From NCBI GenBank assembly GCA_910588465.1, contig CAJUOP010000022.1:1-33554 (forward strand): 33,554 nucleotides of DNA, in the 5' to 3' direction. Source of the stretch: an uncultured Christensenellaceae bacterium. Lineage in GTDB: Bacteria; Bacillota; Clostridia; Christensenellales; Borkfalkiaceae. A program made the translations under genes and the position numbers. Shown piece by piece: positions 30,820 through 33,554 of the stretch. Position 1 is the stretch's first letter, and every line of letters begins with the position of its first letter. The notes beneath the pieces were generated by a model. That model had not been told where the DNA came from, made no database searches, and was given only the letters and a program-made list of their open reading frames with translations.

Positions 30820-30833
30820 GCATCAAACAAGAG

Positions 30834-30867
30834 AAAGCCCGCCGCGCAATTCGCGCGGACGGGCTTT
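30834..30867. terminator. bidirectional terminator between kinase and ATP-grasp genes
   Basis: A long stem AAAGCCCG-CCGCGC / GCGCGG-(A)-CGGGCTTT with a 5-base loop and one bulge. A/T flanks on both sides serve both convergent genes. Confidence 0.85.
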
Positions 30868-30904
30868 ATATTATTTTGTTGCAGAACGCCGTGGGAGAAA
30901 GGCT

Positions 30905-31780
30905 TTACACGTTTTTTAAAATGTGCTCCGCATATAAACGGGCGACGTTTACGCCCGTCGCCTTTTCGATCCCGCCGAAAAAAGCGTTGGAATTCACTTC
31001 GCAAAGTAAAAATCCGTCTTTGCCGAACAGCAGGTCTATCCCGCAAAAGTCCAGCCCCAGCACGCGCGCCGCCTTTTCGCACAGCGCTTTTGCTTCGGGG
31101 GGCGCGTCTGATTTTTCGCCCGTGCCGCCCAACTCGATGTTGGAGCGGAAATCCCCGTGCGAGACCCGCTTCATGGCGGCGACCGTCTTTCCGCCGATCA
31201 CGATCACGCGGAGATCTTTTCCCGCGCTTTCCGCGATAAATCGCTGATACAGGTGGGGCGTAAACTGCCACTCCCGTAAAATGCGCGACAGCTCGGCTCT
31301 GTCGTCCGCTTTCCGCACGCCCTTTCCCAAGGAGCCGTAAGCCGTTTTCAGGACGACGGGATACCCGAGCTCGCGTTCGATTCGCGCGAGCGTTTCTTCC
31401 TCGATTTCCGCTTCGGGCGTATAGCACAAAAATCCCGCCAGCGTTTTGGGCATGGCGATCCCCGCCCCCGCAAGGCGGATAAAGGTCGTCATCTTATCGT
31501 CGCAATCCTGCACCGCGGCGTGGGAATTGAACAGCTTTAATCCCGCTTTTTCCAGCATATGCGAAACGTATTTGTCCTTATCGAGATAAATACAAAAGTC
31601 GTAGCCGTCGGCGGCGGAAACGATCTTTCCGCAATCGTCGGTGTACGCCGCGAAAAAGTCGTTGCGGCGAACGTCCGCCGCAACGCCGAGGGCGTTAAGC
31701 TCGTCTTTCAGACGCTGCGCTTGCTCGAGCGCGTGCAGGATCCGCGTGTAGGCGTTTATTAAAATCAAGCCCTTTCTCAT
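30905..31780 (-). CDS. RimK-like ATP-grasp ligase
   Basis: ATP-grasp enzymes form amide bonds through an acyl-phosphate. The 291 residues resemble the RimK/LysX group: an N-terminal Rossmann-like domain (MRKGLILINAY), then GYPVVLKTAYGSLGKGV (ATP loop, near 140-156), RVIVIGGKTVAAMKR (near 193-207) and the metal-binding DFCGIDLLF...CEVNSNAFFGG (near 245-268). The acceptor is unknown; RimK-like proteins add Glu or related amino acids to proteins or small molecules. ATG 31780 is set by TATAAT six bases upstream and has no Shine-Dalgarno. It diverges from the unknown gene at 31898. Confidence 0.88.
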   Translation of the reverse strand: MRKGLILINAYTRILHALEQAQRLKDELNALGVAADVRRNDFFAAYTDDCGKIVSAADGYDFCIYLDKDKYVSHMLEKAGLKLFNSHAAVQDCDDKMTTFIRLAGAGIAMPKTLAGFLCYTPEAEIEEETLARIERELGYPVVLKTAYGSLGKGVRKADDRAELSRILREWQFTPHLYQRFIAESAGKDLRVIVIGGKTVAAMKRVSHGDFRSNIELGGTGEKSDAPPEAKALCEKAARVLGLDFCGIDLLFGKDGFLLCEVNSNAFFGGIEKATGVNVARLYAEHILKNV

Positions 31781-31786
31781 ACCCGA

Positions 31787-31815
31787 ATTATACTACTTGT
31801 CCGCGCGGATTGCAA
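31787..31815 (-). promoter_or_regulatory. leaderless-type promoter of the ATP-grasp gene
   Basis: On the minus strand TTGCAA (31815-31810), 17 bases, TATAAT (31792-31787), then six bases before ATG 31780. Confidence 0.82.
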
Positions 31816-31861
31816 CCGTTTTCGCCTCTATCGCAAATTCCGTTTCGGGCTGAAAAAAATA

Positions 31862-31890
31862 TTGACATTCCGCGCCCCGTTTGCTACAAT
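31862..31890 (+). promoter_or_regulatory. leaderless-type promoter of the gene at 31898
   Basis: TTGACA (31862-31867), 17 bases, TACAAT (31885-31890), then seven bases before ATG 31898. Confidence 0.82.
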
Positions 31891-31897
31891 ATGCGCG

Positions 31898-32377
31898 ATG
31901 GAAAAAAGGGAAGAAACGGTTATTTATCCGATGGGCGGCGAGGCGTTCGAGCTGGCGTTCGAACACGATTTCCCCCACTTGTATTACAGAATCTGTCGCT
32001 TACAGGACGCGATGACCGCGTACTATTTGAAGCAGGACGTAAACGTTCTGGTCGGCGCGCAGTTCCGCGCAAAGGACGTGCCGTATATCGGCGAGGTTGC
32101 GTTCCCCGCCAAACAGGGCAAAAAATTTTGCGAGCGGATGGAGCGGTATTTCCGCCGCGTTCCGCGCGACAATGCAGAGCTGCCCCGTCCCATGTTTGTC
32201 GTAGAGATCACCGTGGAATACGGCGAGGGGGACTTCGAACGGTATCGCTTCGATTTTCGAACGTACTGCGAAGAGAGTGTGACCGACTTTTGTCAGAATG
32301 TGCGCGAACGGGGACGGTTTTACCGTCGGCTGCACGTGCTGCGCAATTACCGCAAAATTGCGGAGCGGAATTCGTAA
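31898..32377 (+). CDS. 159-residue cytoplasmic protein, unknown
   Basis: The soluble protein is rich in aromatic and charged residues, with no membrane span or signal and no motif I recognise. It has an alternating pattern suggesting an alpha/beta fold with a C-terminal basic helix (RRLHVLRNYRKIAE). ATG 31898 is chosen because the promoter ends seven bases upstream; the open frame back to 31862 starts inside the promoter. It shares a 117-base divergent promoter region with the ATP-grasp gene, so the two may be co-regulated. Confidence 0.72.
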   Translation: MEKREETVIYPMGGEAFELAFEHDFPHLYYRICRLQDAMTAYYLKQDVNVLVGAQFRAKDVPYIGEVAFPAKQGKKFCERMERYFRRVPRDNAELPRPMFVVEITVEYGEGDFERYRFDFRTYCEESVTDFCQNVRERGRFYRRLHVLRNYRKIAERNS

Positions 32378-32459
32378 GCGGTTTTGTGATTTGGACGCGG
32401 AATAGCTGATTAAGCCGAACGACAACAAATGTTGGTATTTTAAAAAATCGCAAAAATTA

Positions 32460-32490
32460 GCCGACGAAAAAATTTCCGTCGGCATTTTTT
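32460..32490. terminator. bidirectional terminator before the collagen-like gene
   Basis: GCCGACG (32460-32466) pairs with CGTCGGC (32477-32483), extended by GAAA/TTTC inside, with T-runs on both strands. Confidence 0.85.
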
Positions 32491-32505
32491 GTCGATTAAA
32501 AACGG

Positions 32506-33554
32506 TTATGCGTCGATCTGTTTCACCGTTAAGGTAGTGTTTACGCCTCCGCCCAGCGTTACGCCGACCGCGAGTAGCGCCGAAATTGCCATGTCGATCA
32601 CGTCGCCTGCGGTGAGCGAAACCACAAAGCTTCCGTTATAGAGCGAGCTAACGCCGACCGCCAATACCCGAGAAAGGGTGGCTTGCGGAATCGCCGTGCC
32701 GTTTCTGCGCACCGTAAGGGTTACCGTGGTTCCCAGTGCGGCGGATACGTTGGTATAATAGTTTATTTCGTAAACGCCCGTGTTGGCTACCGTAATGCTG
32801 TTGGCGGGCGTATACGTCGTGTTTTTCGAGGGCATCGCCGTGGCGATAGGCAGCTGCGTGGTCCCGCCGATCGTGAGGTTCAGCGTTTGCGGCGTCGTGC
32901 TGTACAATCCGCCGTAGGCGTTTAAGTTGGCGACGCCCGTAGGACCCGTCGCGCCCGTCACCCCTGCAAGACCCGCCGCGCCCGTGGGACCGGTAGGACC
33001 GGTCGGTCCCGTGGCACCTGTGGCGCCCGTCGGTCCGACGGCTCCGGTAGGACCTGTGGCGCCGTTCGTGCCCGTTGCGCCTGTTGCGCCGATGGGACCC
33101 GTCGCCCCCGTCAGTCCCGTCGCCCCCGTTGCGCCGACTGCGCCGGTGGGACCCGTTGCGCCGTTCGCCCCCGTTGCGCCGGTTGCACCCGTGGGACCTG
33201 TGGCACCGTCCGCGCCCGTGGCTCCTGTGGGTCCGATAAGACCCGCTGCGCCGTCTGCCCCCGTAGCGCCCGTGGGACCGATAGGACCTGTTGCGCCGTC
33301 CGCGCCCGTAGGGCCGGTGGGACCTGTCACGCCCGCTGCGCCGTCTGCCCCCGTAGCGCCCGTGGCGCCGGTGGGACCTGTTACGCCGTCCGCACCCGTA
33401 GGACCGGTGGGACCGATAGGACCTGCTGCGCCGTCGGCACCTGTGGCACCGGTTGCACCCGTAGGTCCCGTTACTCCGTTCGCGCCCGTGACACCCGTCG
33501 CGCCGGTGGGACCTGTCACGCCTGTTGCGCCGTCCGCGCCCGTAGCGCCCGTGG
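32506..33554 (-). CDS. collagen-like repeat protein with BclA-type C-terminal domain (5' end outside the window)
   Basis: At least 206 visible residues are unbroken Gly-X-Y triplets, dominated by GPT, GAT, GAD and GAA, with Thr in the Y position as in Bacillota exosporium collagens. A 142-residue non-repeat domain (LNAYGGLYSTTPQTLNL...TLTVKQIDA) follows, with a beta-rich, Gly/Thr/Val pattern like the TNF/C1q-like BclA C-terminal domain. The frame stays open to the window edge; the apparent GTG start at 33519 is only a Val codon inside the repeat. In a cell that also has spmA/spmB this suggests a spore-surface filament protein, though adhesins and phage tail proteins share the design. Confidence 0.88.
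   Translation of the reverse strand, partial: TGATGADGATGVTGPTGATGVTGANGVTGPTGATGATGADGAAGPIGPTGPTGADGVTGPTGATGATGADGAAGVTGPTGPTGADGATGPIGPTGATGADGAAGLIGPTGATGADGATGPTGATGATGANGATGPTGAVGATGATGLTGATGPIGATGATGTNGATGPTGAVGPTGATGATGPTGPTGPTGAAGLAGVTGATGPTGVANLNAYGGLYSTTPQTLNLTIGGTTQLPIATAMPSKNTTYTPANSITVANTGVYEINYYTNVSAALGTTVTLTVRRNGTAIPQATLSRVLAVGVSSLYNGSFVVSLTAGDVIDMAISALLAVGVTLGGGVNTTLTVKQIDA

Overview
The window reads as chromosomal DNA of a Gram-positive, Clostridia-type member of the Bacillota, probably an uncultured gut lineage. Evidence: AAGGAGG-type ribosome binding sites; sigma-A promoters that nearly always have a 17-base spacer; hairpin terminators; lipoproteins with lipoboxes; a spmA-spmB pair and a BclA-like collagen protein, both of which suggest endospore formation; and a gene order resembling the origin-proximal yaaO-to-ispE segment of Bacillus subtilis. 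Most genes are GC-rich. Two patches are clearly AT-rich and look acquired: the membrane gene at 81-557, and the regulator/small-gene pair at 19131-19898. No rRNA, tRNA, CRISPR array or transposase gene was seen.

Layout. 1-5500: an AT-rich membrane gene, the rplM-rpsI operon behind a textbook promoter, an esterase-like hydrolase, a small opposite-strand gene, and a 787-residue lipoprotein with a C-terminal membrane anchor and an acidic tail. 5500-7100 (minus strand): queT behind a roughly 320-nt leader holding a 275-bp inverted-repeat element, a DUF378 membrane protein, and a small conserved-looking protein. 7177-14972 (plus): greA, lysS, a one-span membrane protein, a YaaO-type PLP decarboxylase, holB, yaaT/ricT, a 2[4Fe-4S] ferredoxin, trmN6 (yabB) and rsmI. 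This is the yaaO-holB-yaaT-yabB-rsmI order without tmk, yaaQ, yaaR, yabA or yazA. 15025-19900: an O-antigen-ligase-like membrane protein, a candidate C-rich small RNA on the minus strand, spmB/spmA, a repeat-filled gap, a sugar-phosphate isomerase-like TIM barrel, and a tandem-HTH regulator facing a 65-residue gene across a paired operator. 19978-24270: metG, tatD, a TatD-linked radical SAM protein and rsmA (ksgA). 24271-33554: a second repeat-filled gap, degV, an NlpC/P60 lipoprotein, a monoacylglycerol-lipase-like hydrolase, a small Cys-rich protein, ispE, an acidic coiled-coil membrane protein, an APH-type kinase, a RimK-like ATP-grasp ligase facing an unknown gene, and a collagen-like protein cut by the window edge.

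The most unusual signals are regulatory. (1) At least five genes have a promoter whose -10 box ends only 6-7 bases before the ATG, so the transcript should start at the start codon (leaderless mRNA). (2) The tandem-HTH regulator appears to control itself and a small unknown gene through two TTCT-N-AGAA palindromes set inside a 15-bp inverted repeat. (3) A roughly 93-nt minus-strand RNA with exposed C-runs could pair with Shine-Dalgarno sequences. (4) The 275-bp inverted-repeat element sits in the queT leader. (5) One degenerate repeat family fills two separate intergenic gaps.
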